Part shown: positions 1 through 5,077 of the stretch, in pieces
How positions within the stretch are numbered: position 1 is the first letter of the stretch
Layout of the letters: each line of letters opens with the position of its first letter
Assembly: GCA_021802165.1 (NCBI GenBank)
Contig: JAKAAU010000003.1
Location: forward strand, 1-5,077
Reading direction: 5' to 3'
Origin: Thermoplasmata archaeon
Lineage (GTDB): Archaea > Thermoplasmatota > Thermoplasmata > Thermoplasmatales > Thermoplasmataceae
Length of the DNA: 5,077 nucleotides
The notes under the pieces: generated by a model
Databases searched by the model: none
Told to the model about the DNA's origin: nothing
Seen by the model: the letters and a program-made list of their open reading frames with translations, nothing else
Made by a program: the position numbers and the translations under genes

Positions 1-161
1 ACTATACCCATAGGTGCCGGTTCATTACTGATATATGAATTTGGATCAATTACAGCGGGTGAAACGCTGAGTGGTGGATGCTGTTCTTCAGTATGCAGAT
101 AAAAAGTTGGAATTAACAGCATTATTGTTATAACTAATATAACAGAAATATATTTTGACAT
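1..161 (-). CDS. Secreted protein, N-terminal fragment; possible thermopsin-family acid protease
   Basis: An open frame reads leftward from the ATG at 161 and leaves the window after 53 complete codons, so only the N-terminus is visible. Residues 1-4 (MSKY) carry a lysine and are followed by a strongly hydrophobic stretch at about 5-22, which looks like a signal peptide or N-terminal anchor. A Pro/Ser-rich linker follows, then EPAPMGI at 47-53, with residue 54 necessarily Val. A short 'PMGI(A/V)' motif just after the leader is, from memory, typical of thermopsin-type proteases (MEROPS A5), acid-active enzymes secreted by thermoacidophilic archaea. The start is the first ATG after an in-frame TAA at 198-200, and a TATA-like box lies at the right distance for a leaderless mRNA. 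That it encodes a secreted protein is fairly safe; the thermopsin call is a family-resemblance inference from about seven residues. It could instead be another cell-surface protein. It runs opposite to the hydratase and probably has no metabolic link to it. Confidence 0.7.
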   Translation of the reverse strand, partial: MSKYISVILVITIMLLIPTFYLHTEEQHPPLSVSPAVIDPNSYISNEPAPMGI

Positions 162-184
162 TTCTATAGATATAATAATATTGG

Positions 185-192
185 TATAAATA
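185..192 (-). promoter_or_regulatory. Archaeal TATA box for the secreted-protein gene
   Basis: On the minus strand this reads ATTTATA(C/A)-like sequence (TATTTATA from 192 to 185), with an A-rich TFB-recognition-like stretch just upstream (AAAAAG, about 194-199). The box centre is about 27 bases from the ATG at 161, the usual archaeal TATA-to-start distance, so transcription would begin at or next to the start codon. No Shine-Dalgarno sequence lies next to that ATG, consistent with leaderless translation. Confidence 0.6.
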
Positions 193-290
193 TCTTTTTA
201 GAAAAACAGTACGTCCATTACAATCCTAAATTCTTTAGTCTGAATCATTAAAAAGTTATAATTATCAAAATACATTTCTTATTTCAGGTG

Positions 291-298
291 ACCTCCTT
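291..298 (-). promoter_or_regulatory. Strong Shine-Dalgarno-like motif, gene unclear
   Basis: The minus strand reads AAGGAGGT, an eight-base perfect match to the complement of the 16S rRNA 3' end (anti-SD). The next ATG on that strand is at 275, 15 bases downstream, longer than the usual 5-9 spacing. It opens a 25-codon frame (MYFDNYNFLMIQTKEF... ending at a TAA at 198-200). The motif also sits inside a short odd-centred palindrome, AGGTGACCT at 286-294. It could be a ribosome binding site for a tiny peptide, part of an operator, or chance. Confidence 0.25.
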
Positions 299-305
299 AA
301 CGGTA

Positions 306-325
306 AAGCATTGGGATTCATGCTT
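306..325. repeat. Inverted repeat upstream of the hydratase promoter (possible operator)
   Basis: AAGCAT at 306-311 and ATGCTT at 320-325 are perfect reverse complements separated by eight bases, making a 20-bp two-fold symmetric element. It ends about ten bases before the hydratase TATA-like box. That is where archaeal activators, or repressors with HTH dimers of the MarR, TetR or Lrp kinds, often bind. No bound protein can be named from sequence alone, and six-base arms in AT-rich DNA can occur by chance. Confidence 0.3.
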
Positions 326-334
326 AAAAGTTAA

Positions 335-342
335 TTTAATAT
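335..342 (+). promoter_or_regulatory. Archaeal TATA box for the enoyl-CoA hydratase gene
   Basis: TTTAATAT, preceded by the purine-rich AAAAG at 326-330 as a possible TFB-recognition element. Its centre is 26-27 bases upstream of the ATG at 365, so the mRNA would start at or beside the start codon. No Shine-Dalgarno sequence precedes that ATG. The flanking run is very AT-rich and contains a 10-bp palindrome, TATAATTATA, at 343-352, so the exact box is somewhat uncertain. Confidence 0.55.
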
Positions 343-364
343 TATAATTATACATTTTAGTACA

Positions 365-1126
365 ATGGATGATGTAATTATTACTAAAAAGGAGAGGATA
401 ACTGTCATATCGATAAATCGCCCGGATGTAAGAAATGCCATAAATTATAAAACTTCCAGACTACTGCAGAAAGCCATGGAAGAATTTAATTTCGACAGTG
501 CCCAGCATGTAGCCATTATAACAGGAACTGATGGAAACTTCTCTGCAGGGGCAGACTTATCAGATGCGAAAAAGATGAGTGAAGAAGTACTAAATGAAAA
601 TGGACCCATGGGATTTACAAGAATGATTTTTCAAAAACCGGTTATAGCTGCCATAGAAGGATACTGTGTTGCTGGTGGTCTGGAGATGGCACTTGCTGCT
701 GATATAAGAATTGCTGAAAAGAATTCAAAATTTGGATTCCTGGAAAGGCGTTTCGGAGTGCCCCTGATCGATGGAGGTACACAGCGGCTTCCAGCAATAA
801 TAGGACTCGGAAGGGCCCTTGACATGATTCTTACTGGAAAGCTTATCTCCGGAGAAGAGGCATATGGTATTGGATTAGTCAATTATATTACCGATAAAGG
901 AAAAACCCTGGAAAAAGCCATGGAAATTGGCAAGCTTATTGACTCTTTTCCGTGGACAACTGTAATAAATGATAGACTTTCACTAATTCACGGAATTTCT
1001 GAATCACTGAAAGATGGACTTAGAATTGAGGCAGAGTTAGGTAAAAAAACCATTGACAGTGGTGTTGTTCAAAATGGTGCAGAAAAATTTTTATCTGGTT
1101 CTGGCAGGCACGGAACAAGGGAATAA
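365..1126 (+). CDS. Enoyl-CoA hydratase/isomerase family protein (crotonase)
   Basis: A 253-residue protein of normal length for a single-domain crotonase. Such enzymes usually add water to a 2-trans-enoyl-CoA to give a 3-hydroxyacyl-CoA in the cytoplasm. Family signatures appear in order: NRPDVRNAI at 18-26, SAGADL at 60-65 (first oxyanion-hole region), CVAGGLEMALAADIRIA at 101-117 (second oxyanion-hole glycines), FGFLERRFG at 123-131, and DGGTQRL at 136-142. Both glutamates aligning with the catalytic pair of mammalian mitochondrial hydratase (Glu144/Glu164) are present, as Glu107 and Glu127. True hydratase activity is therefore plausible rather than a degenerate crotonase. The C-terminal GAEKF...GRHG (238-250) resembles a large bacterial branch of 'enoyl-CoA hydratase family proteins', which may point to an old transfer; this is from memory. 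The start is supported by an in-frame stop at 332-334 and by the TATA spacing. The stop is 17 bases from that of the convergent flavoprotein gene. Substrate chain length cannot be read from the sequence; isomerase or other crotonase chemistry remains possible. Confidence 0.92.
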   Translation: MDDVIITKKERITVISINRPDVRNAINYKTSRLLQKAMEEFNFDSAQHVAIITGTDGNFSAGADLSDAKKMSEEVLNENGPMGFTRMIFQKPVIAAIEGYCVAGGLEMALAADIRIAEKNSKFGFLERRFGVPLIDGGTQRLPAIIGLGRALDMILTGKLISGEEAYGIGLVNYITDKGKTLEKAMEIGKLIDSFPWTTVINDRLSLIHGISESLKDGLRIEAELGKKTIDSGVVQNGAEKFLSGSGRHGTRE

Positions 1127-1143
1127 AAATCATGAATTTATAA

Positions 1144-2601
1144 TTAAAGGTTATCCTTTATCCCGGCAGCATATTTTCCCAGTGCTATACTCTCGGAGTA
1201 ATCATAGGATCGATTCAATTCCAGTATACTTGCCTCTATTGAACCCTCTGCGTGAATCATGCCTGCAAGATAAAGAGCCCCAAAAGATGATATAAATTCC
1301 CTCAGAGTCTGAAAAACCTTAACCCTGTCTAGAGTTTCATCTTTATTTCTTCCCGTGAGATATTTTAATAGTATTTTCCTCTCTTCGGGATTTTCAAAAT
1401 CTTCATAAGACGGAAGTGTTGCAACTATTCCACCGGCTATATCAACTATATTTTTTATTACTTCTGTATAGTTTTCATTGGCAAACAGTTTTCCAACATT
1501 GGTATACACTATATTTGGAATAGCCAGTTTAGATGATTTATCATAACTGCATTTATAAGCCGCTGCTATTGCATTTGCTTTCAGGGTTTCTTTGTATTTT
1601 ATTAGCACTGAAAGGTTCCTTCTTATGTTTGATTTTTCGGCCACTCCGTTATATTCTGCAAGCAGTTTACCAGTACCTATAAGAAAATCACCCAGGGCAG
1701 CCCGGTAAGATAGAGCAGTAAATCTATGAAATGTTGGGAACATCATGGCAAGGAATCCTGCGAAGTCGTATTCTCCATTGAGAAATATTCTATCATTGGG
1801 TATGAAAACATTATCAAATACTGTAATAGTTTCTACTTCTACATTTTTTCTTCCTATGACTGAAAGTGTATCATTTGCCACTGTTTCAACTTCCTTCAAT
1901 GGTCGGGCAAACATGGTTATTCCCTTTGTATTAGCAGGTATTGCAAAAGCCACTGCATAATCCATATCATCTGCCCCCATGTTCCTAGTAGGTATTACTA
2001 GAAGTTCATTGGCGGCTATAGACTGGGTAGTATGTGCCTTTGCACCGGACACATATATTCCATTTTTATCCCTTTTAACAATATGCACATACATATCAGG
2101 GTCATTTTGTTCTGATGGCTTCAGGGATCTGTCTCCTTTCATATCTGTCTGGGCCAGTGCAAGGCTAAGGTCCTTCCCGGCGGCATATGTGTAAAATTTC
2201 ATTACGTTTTCATAATAATTGGTTTGATATTTTTCATCAATTCTTCTTGTTACATACATTAAGGCAAAAATGGCGTCAGTTCCTATAGCCTTGACAATAT
2301 TGAACTGCCCTCTCCCAATTCTTGTAGTTTCGTATATTAGATCATGCCGCTGCATCAGTTCATCGGTATTTTTGGGAATTCTGTAAAAAGAACTTATATT
2401 CCCCAGTTTATCATCCATGTAACATGTAATTCCTTTATAATTGGCATCGAATTGTAATTTATATATAGAGGAAGCATGTTCCACCGGAACTTTTAATGCA
2501 ATATGCTCTGTAACATTCTCGACCTTTTTCCCACGATAGTAAACAACTCTTCCATCATTGAGGCTTTTTCTATATTCCTCTGCTGAAATAACCATGAACA
2601 T
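1144..2601 (-). CDS. 4-hydroxybutyryl-CoA dehydratase / 4-hydroxyphenylacetate 3-hydroxylase superfamily flavoprotein lacking the Fe-S cysteines
   Basis: A 485-residue protein, close to the roughly 490 of classical 4-hydroxybutyryl-CoA dehydratase (AbfD), with the acyl-CoA-dehydrogenase-like fold of this FAD-dependent superfamily. Visible hallmarks are SAEEYRKSLNDGR...YYRG near the N-terminus (6-24), TDMKGDRSL...PSEQNDPDMYVHIV at 152-175 and SGAKAHTTQS at 185-194 (flavin region), FDNVFIPNDRIF at 262-273, FPTFHRF at 288-294, and HAEGSIEA at 450-457. The KGDRS/GAKAH wording is closer to the AbfD branch than to HpaB monooxygenases. His292 is kept, but positions matching AbfD Cys99, Cys103 and Cys299 (recalled numbering) appear to be Gln99, Val103 and Tyr299. 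The whole protein has only two cysteines, Cys60 and Cys351, so an AbfD-type [4Fe-4S] cluster is not feasible. Flavin-only isomerase, dehydrogenase or hydroxylase activity on a CoA thioester or phenol is the alternative. ATG 2601 gives the longest form; ATG 2595 (MVISAEEY...) fits the TATA spacing better. Divergent from the acyl-CoA synthetase gene. Confidence 0.85.
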   Translation of the reverse strand: MFMVISAEEYRKSLNDGRVVYYRGKKVENVTEHIALKVPVEHASSIYKLQFDANYKGITCYMDDKLGNISSFYRIPKNTDELMQRHDLIYETTRIGRGQFNIVKAIGTDAIFALMYVTRRIDEKYQTNYYENVMKFYTYAAGKDLSLALAQTDMKGDRSLKPSEQNDPDMYVHIVKRDKNGIYVSGAKAHTTQSIAANELLVIPTRNMGADDMDYAVAFAIPANTKGITMFARPLKEVETVANDTLSVIGRKNVEVETITVFDNVFIPNDRIFLNGEYDFAGFLAMMFPTFHRFTALSYRAALGDFLIGTGKLLAEYNGVAEKSNIRRNLSVLIKYKETLKANAIAAAYKCSYDKSSKLAIPNIVYTNVGKLFANENYTEVIKNIVDIAGGIVATLPSYEDFENPEERKILLKYLTGRNKDETLDRVKVFQTLREFISSFGALYLAGMIHAEGSIEASILELNRSYDYSESIALGKYAAGIKDNL

Positions 2602-2615
2602 TTAATATAATTCTA

Positions 2616-2623
2616 TTATTTAA
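2616..2623 (-). promoter_or_regulatory. Probable archaeal TATA box for the flavoprotein gene
   Basis: The minus strand reads TTAAATAA from 2623 to 2616, preceded by the A-rich GAAAA at 2628-2624 as a possible TFB-recognition element. The centre is about 25 bases from the ATG at 2595 but only about 19 from the ATG at 2601. If this is the real box, a leaderless mRNA would begin at the second ATG and the protein would be 483 residues. No Shine-Dalgarno sequence favours either start. Confidence 0.45.
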
Positions 2624-2636
2624 TTTTCTTATTAAC

Positions 2637-2648
2637 CGATAAGTATCG
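2637..2648. repeat. Perfect inverted repeat in the divergent promoter (possible operator)
   Basis: CGATA-AG-TATCG is a perfect palindrome with a two-base centre; one pair further out mismatches and the next (A2635/T2650) matches again. It sits between the promoters of the flavoprotein and acyl-CoA synthetase genes, just upstream of the minus-strand TATA-like box and about 40 bases from the plus-strand one. A dimeric regulator bound here could control both genes. I found no second copy near the hydratase promoter. Confidence 0.35.
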
Positions 2649-2687
2649 ATTTATCCTTTATAGGTCTATAATGTAATTCTGAATAAA

Positions 2688-2695
2688 TTTAAATA
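2688..2695 (+). promoter_or_regulatory. Archaeal TATA box for the acyl-CoA synthetase gene
   Basis: TTTAAATA, preceded by the A-rich GAATAAA (2681-2687) where a TFB-recognition element would lie. The centre is about 25-26 bases upstream of the ATG at 2717, so the mRNA would be leaderless. The bases just before the ATG (TTTTTATTTCTCT) are pyrimidine-rich and contain no Shine-Dalgarno sequence. This is the clearest of the four promoters. Confidence 0.65.
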
Positions 2696-2716
2696 CATTT
2701 ATATTTTTATTTCTCT

Positions 2717-4366
2717 ATGGAAAAATATGAATGGTTCAAAATCTGGCCAAATTATCTGCCTTATACTATAGACTATCCAGATATGAATATATGGAAGATG
2801 ATGGAGATATCGTCCTCCCTATATGGAACTAAAGATGCAGCGATATATTATGGAAATCATATAAAGTATAGTGAAATTAGCGAGGACATTAATAACTTAT
2901 CGTTGTACATAAAATCCATTGGAATCAGGAAAGGTGACAGGATTGGAATAATGATGCAGAATTCGCCACATTTCATAATCTCTTTTTTCGCCATAGCACG
3001 GGCCGGTGCCACAATAGTTCTTATGAGCCCAGCACTTGATTACAGCACTGCCTCCTATATTGTAAAAGAAACAGATATGAAAATGATAATCACAACCTCT
3101 GAACTTGTGAAAATCCCTGAAAAACTGAATACTGAATTCCATATACCCTTTGTCTGTGGATCACTTCGTGACTATATTAAAGACCCAGATATTCCAGTTC
3201 CAGAATTCATAATGTCCGAATACTCAATCTCTGGTATACCTTGGAAAGAAGTTATAAAACATAGAAAGGGAGAATTAGAGTATAATTCAGAAATGGATGA
3301 TGAAGCCCTGATAGCATATACATCTGGTACCACAGGGATACCAAAAGGATGTGTGCACACCAATAAATCTGTAATAGCAAATGCCATGGGTGCTTCCATA
3401 TGGAGACGACTAACATCATCAGCAAATGAACTCGGTGCTGCACCGTTTTTCCATGTAACAGGCTTGGCATTTTCCATGCTATCCCCTATATTCGCCGGGG
3501 CCACTGTTACAATTTTAACCAGATGGAATAGTGAGGCTGCAATCGAGGCTATTGAGAAATACAGAATAACACATTTTGTTTCAGTTGCACCCATGATAGT
3601 TGATCTTTTGAACCAGAAAGATTTAGGGAAAAGGGATTTTTCATCAATGAGATTCATAGGCGGTGGTGGAGCGGCAATGCCTAGGGTGCTTGCGGAAAAA
3701 ATGGAAGATTTGTTCCATATACCATTTGTGGAGGGCTATGGCATGACCGAGGCAATGGGACAGACACATATAAATCCACCCGAGCACAGAAAACTCCAGT
3801 GTATAGGCATCCCGCAGTTCGGATACGATGCAAGGATAATTTCCACAGAAACAGGCAGGGTTGTAAAGGGGGAAACAGGAGAAATCGTTGTTAGCGGACC
3901 GAGCCTTTTCAAAGGCTACCTTAACAAACCAGACGATACAGAAAAAGCATTTATATACATTGATGGTAAAAAATTCCTTAGAACTGGAGACATAGGATAT
4001 ATGGATGAAGAGGGGTCATTTTTCGTTGTGGACAGGGTAAAGAGAATGGTTAACCGTGCTGGATTCAAAGTCTGGCCTGCTGAAATTGATAGCCTCATGC
4101 TACGGCATCCGCACATACTTGAGGTGTGTACAGTAGGAACACCTGATCATAGAACAGGAGAAGAAGTCAAGGCGTTTATTGTTCTGAAAGATTCAGGAAA
4201 GAATAGAAAAATAAAAGAAATTGACATTGTGACGTGGGCAAAGGAAAATATCGGTGGTTATAAATATCCTCATATTATAGAATTTACGGATTCTCTTCCT
4301 AAAACTGCTTCAGGAAAGGTTGACTGGAAAAAATTACAGGATATGGAGAGAGAAAAATCAACTTAA
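2717..4366 (+). CDS. AMP-forming acyl-CoA synthetase (ANL superfamily)
   Basis: A 549-residue full-length cytoplasmic acyl-CoA ligase: carboxylic acid + ATP + CoA gives acyl-CoA + AMP + PPi through an acyl-adenylate. Core motifs in order: the ATP-binding P-loop YTSGTTGIPKG at 201-211, FFHVTGL at 244-250, FIGGGGAAMP at 313-322, YGMTEA at 341-346 (adenine/phosphate binding), RTGDIGYMDEEG at 422-433 (Asp425, ribose binding), and the hinge region DRVKRMVNRAGFKVWPAEID at 439-458. The catalytic C-terminal lysine, Lys534, lies in PKTASGKVDW at 528-537. All key residues for both half-reactions are present. The GFKVWPAEID form of the A8 motif is common in medium- and long-chain fatty acyl-CoA synthetases, but aryl or hydroxy acids cannot be excluded. 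It starts 115 bases from the divergent flavoprotein gene, suggesting shared control and perhaps that it makes the CoA thioester upstream of that enzyme. The start fits the TATA box, and the first residues (MEKYEWFKIWP) are an N-terminal extension without a signal peptide. Confidence 0.93.
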   Translation: MEKYEWFKIWPNYLPYTIDYPDMNIWKMMEISSSLYGTKDAAIYYGNHIKYSEISEDINNLSLYIKSIGIRKGDRIGIMMQNSPHFIISFFAIARAGATIVLMSPALDYSTASYIVKETDMKMIITTSELVKIPEKLNTEFHIPFVCGSLRDYIKDPDIPVPEFIMSEYSISGIPWKEVIKHRKGELEYNSEMDDEALIAYTSGTTGIPKGCVHTNKSVIANAMGASIWRRLTSSANELGAAPFFHVTGLAFSMLSPIFAGATVTILTRWNSEAAIEAIEKYRITHFVSVAPMIVDLLNQKDLGKRDFSSMRFIGGGGAAMPRVLAEKMEDLFHIPFVEGYGMTEAMGQTHINPPEHRKLQCIGIPQFGYDARIISTETGRVVKGETGEIVVSGPSLFKGYLNKPDDTEKAFIYIDGKKFLRTGDIGYMDEEGSFFVVDRVKRMVNRAGFKVWPAEIDSLMLRHPHILEVCTVGTPDHRTGEEVKAFIVLKDSGKNRKIKEIDIVTWAKENIGGYKYPHIIEFTDSLPKTASGKVDWKKLQDMEREKST

Positions 4367-4380
4367 TTCCAACAATTTAA

Positions 4381-4398
4381 TTATTTCTATTTCATTTT
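4381..4398 (+). terminator. Possible oligo-T terminator after the acyl-CoA synthetase gene
   Basis: Thirteen of these 18 bases are T on the plus strand, beginning 14 bases after the synthetase stop codon, and there is no hairpin. Archaeal RNA polymerase commonly terminates at such runs. The tract overlaps the last codons of the convergent transporter gene, so synthetase mRNA 3' ends would be antisense to the transporter mRNA. Confidence 0.3.
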
Positions 4399-5077
4399 CC
4401 ACCGCTCTGGTTTGATTCGGCGACAATGACTTTCTTGCTCTTTATTCCTGTGATAAATGACATTATTGCCCCGATAATTAAAACTATCATGGAAACCAGA
4501 AGTGCAGAGTGGAGACCTATCACAAATTTAGATGATACATTCCCCTCCAACTTATCCAAGCCCAGAAACACTTCGAATGTAACATATCTGGGCACCGTAG
4601 ACGCTGCTACTGTTATTGCAATTACATAGCTGAGAAGAGTGCCTATATTCGTAAGTGTTCTCAGAAGCCCGGATGAAGAACCATAGAGCTCCCTGGGAGA
4701 ATTTGACATGACAGAACTTGTATTCGAGGGCCAGAACATTGAACCTCCAAGTCCCGTAATTATGGATCCGACTATGACCAGATATATTGGGCTAGTAACA
4801 CCAAGAAACAGATAAACAACTATACCCATGGCCATGATTAAAATTCCGGTGCCTGCAACTATGCCAGGAGGAACTTTATCTGATAATCTGCCCATTTTAG
4901 GGGATAGCAGGCTTGATAAGAGATATCCTGGCACTAGTATCAGTGATGCATCAAATGGAGAGAAGCCTCTTACACCCTGCAAATACATAATTAAAATAAA
5001 TAGCACCGAAAGGAATCCTATTGCCTGATGTGTCGCTGCCATCAGCGATAGCGATAACTTTCTGTTTTTAAATGCTC
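4392..5077 (-). CDS. Major facilitator superfamily transporter, DHA2 (EmrB/QacA-like) type, C-terminal half
   Basis: The frame is open from the right window edge to a TGA at 4392-4394, so the N-terminal half and true start lie outside. The Met at 5042 is internal, because in-frame sequence AFKNRKLSLSL precedes it. The 227 visible residues show six hydrophobic segments, at roughly 14-33, 43-60, 71-91, 97-117, 137-157 and 184-210, then a short polar tail ending NQSGGK. The first segment is introduced by FKNRKLSLSL and closed by MYLQGVRGFSPFDASLILVP. That matches the start of the second half of 14-helix DHA2 proton-driven drug/solute exporters, where 'F-N-R-x-F/L' and 'YLQ-x-x-x-G' are typical. 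GRLSDK at 62-67 is the MFS cytoplasmic-loop motif. Such proteins sit in the cytoplasmic membrane and usually export amphipathic compounds. Substrate unknown. Its stop is 25 bases from that of the acyl-CoA synthetase and the genes converge, so co-regulation is not implied. Confidence 0.85.
   Translation of the reverse strand, partial: AFKNRKLSLSLMAATHQAIGFLSVLFILIMYLQGVRGFSPFDASLILVPGYLLSSLLSPKMGRLSDKVPPGIVAGTGILIMAMGIVVYLFLGVTSPIYLVIVGSIITGLGGSMFWPSNTSSVMSNSPRELYGSSSGLLRTLTNIGTLLSYVIAITVAASTVPRYVTFEVFLGLDKLEGNVSSKFVIGLHSALLVSMIVLIIGAIMSFITGIKSKKVIVAESNQSGGK

Noticed and set aside
169..194. GATAT...ATATC inverted repeat near the secreted-protein start
   Set aside because: The arms are five AT-rich bases overlapping the TATA box; expected by chance in this composition.
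286..294. AGGTGACCT odd-centred palindrome as a separate operator
   Set aside because: It is short, shares bases with the Shine-Dalgarno-like motif, and has no second copy; not enough to list on its own.
631..882. An 83-codon minus-strand frame inside the hydratase gene
   Set aside because: It is antisense to the conserved crotonase active-site region and composition-driven, with no start signals.
1053..1295. An 80-codon plus-strand frame spanning the hydratase end and the flavoprotein end
   Set aside because: It overlaps two solid genes in other frames and resembles no family; no TATA box or Shine-Dalgarno sequence precedes it.
3172..3657. A 161-codon open frame on the minus strand inside the acyl-CoA synthetase gene
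   Set aside because: It lies wholly opposite a well-conserved synthetase region (P-loop to GGGGAAMP), has no recognisable motif and no promoter or ribosome binding site; it is a coding shadow.
5040..5042. ATG taken as the transporter start
   Set aside because: The frame stays open to the window edge, and the upstream residues AFKNRKLSLSL fit the family, so this Met is internal.
1..5077. tRNA/rRNA genes, CRISPR repeats, transposase or terminal repeats
   Set aside because: I looked for cloverleaf-like segments, regularly spaced repeats and IS-type ends and saw none; the gaps between genes are only 17-203 bases.

Overview
The window looks like chromosomal DNA from an archaeon, most likely an acidophile of the Thermoplasmatales (Ferroplasma, Acidiplasma or Cuniculiplasma type). 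The DNA is AT-rich. Arginine is mostly AGA/AGG and isoleucine is very often ATA. Four gene starts have an archaeal TATA-like box about 25-27 bases upstream of the ATG and no Shine-Dalgarno sequence, as expected for leaderless mRNAs. The left-edge gene looks like a thermopsin-type secreted acid protease. The genus is inference; no rRNA or other marker is present.

Layout, left to right. Positions 1-161 (-) hold the N-terminus of a secreted protein with a signal peptide. Positions 162-364 form a divergent promoter region with two outward TATA boxes, an inverted repeat and a stray, very strong Shine-Dalgarno-like motif. Positions 365-1126 (+) encode an enoyl-CoA hydratase/crotonase. Its stop codon is 17 bases from the stop of a convergent gene at 1144-2601 (-), a flavoprotein of the 4-hydroxybutyryl-CoA dehydratase / 4-hydroxyphenylacetate 3-hydroxylase superfamily. 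Positions 2602-2716 are a second divergent promoter region with a perfect 12-bp inverted repeat. Positions 2717-4366 (+) encode an AMP-forming acyl-CoA synthetase. After a 25-base gap the convergent gene at 4392-5077 (-) encodes the C-terminal half of a DHA2-type (probably 14-helix) MFS transporter, cut by the window edge.

How the genes may work together. No two neighbouring genes run in the same direction, so each is probably its own transcript. The three central enzymes still suggest one CoA-thioester pathway: the synthetase activates a carboxylic acid, the flavoprotein rearranges or oxidises the intermediate, and the crotonase hydrates an enoyl-CoA. On paper this resembles 4-hydroxybutyrate -> 4-hydroxybutyryl-CoA -> crotonyl-CoA -> 3-hydroxybutyryl-CoA. 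However, the flavoprotein has no cysteine at any of the three cysteine positions that bind the [4Fe-4S] cluster in the classical dehydratase, and only two cysteines in total. It therefore probably does not perform the classical radical dehydration. That mismatch is the most interesting point in the window. I found no RNA gene, mobile element, CRISPR array or broken gene.
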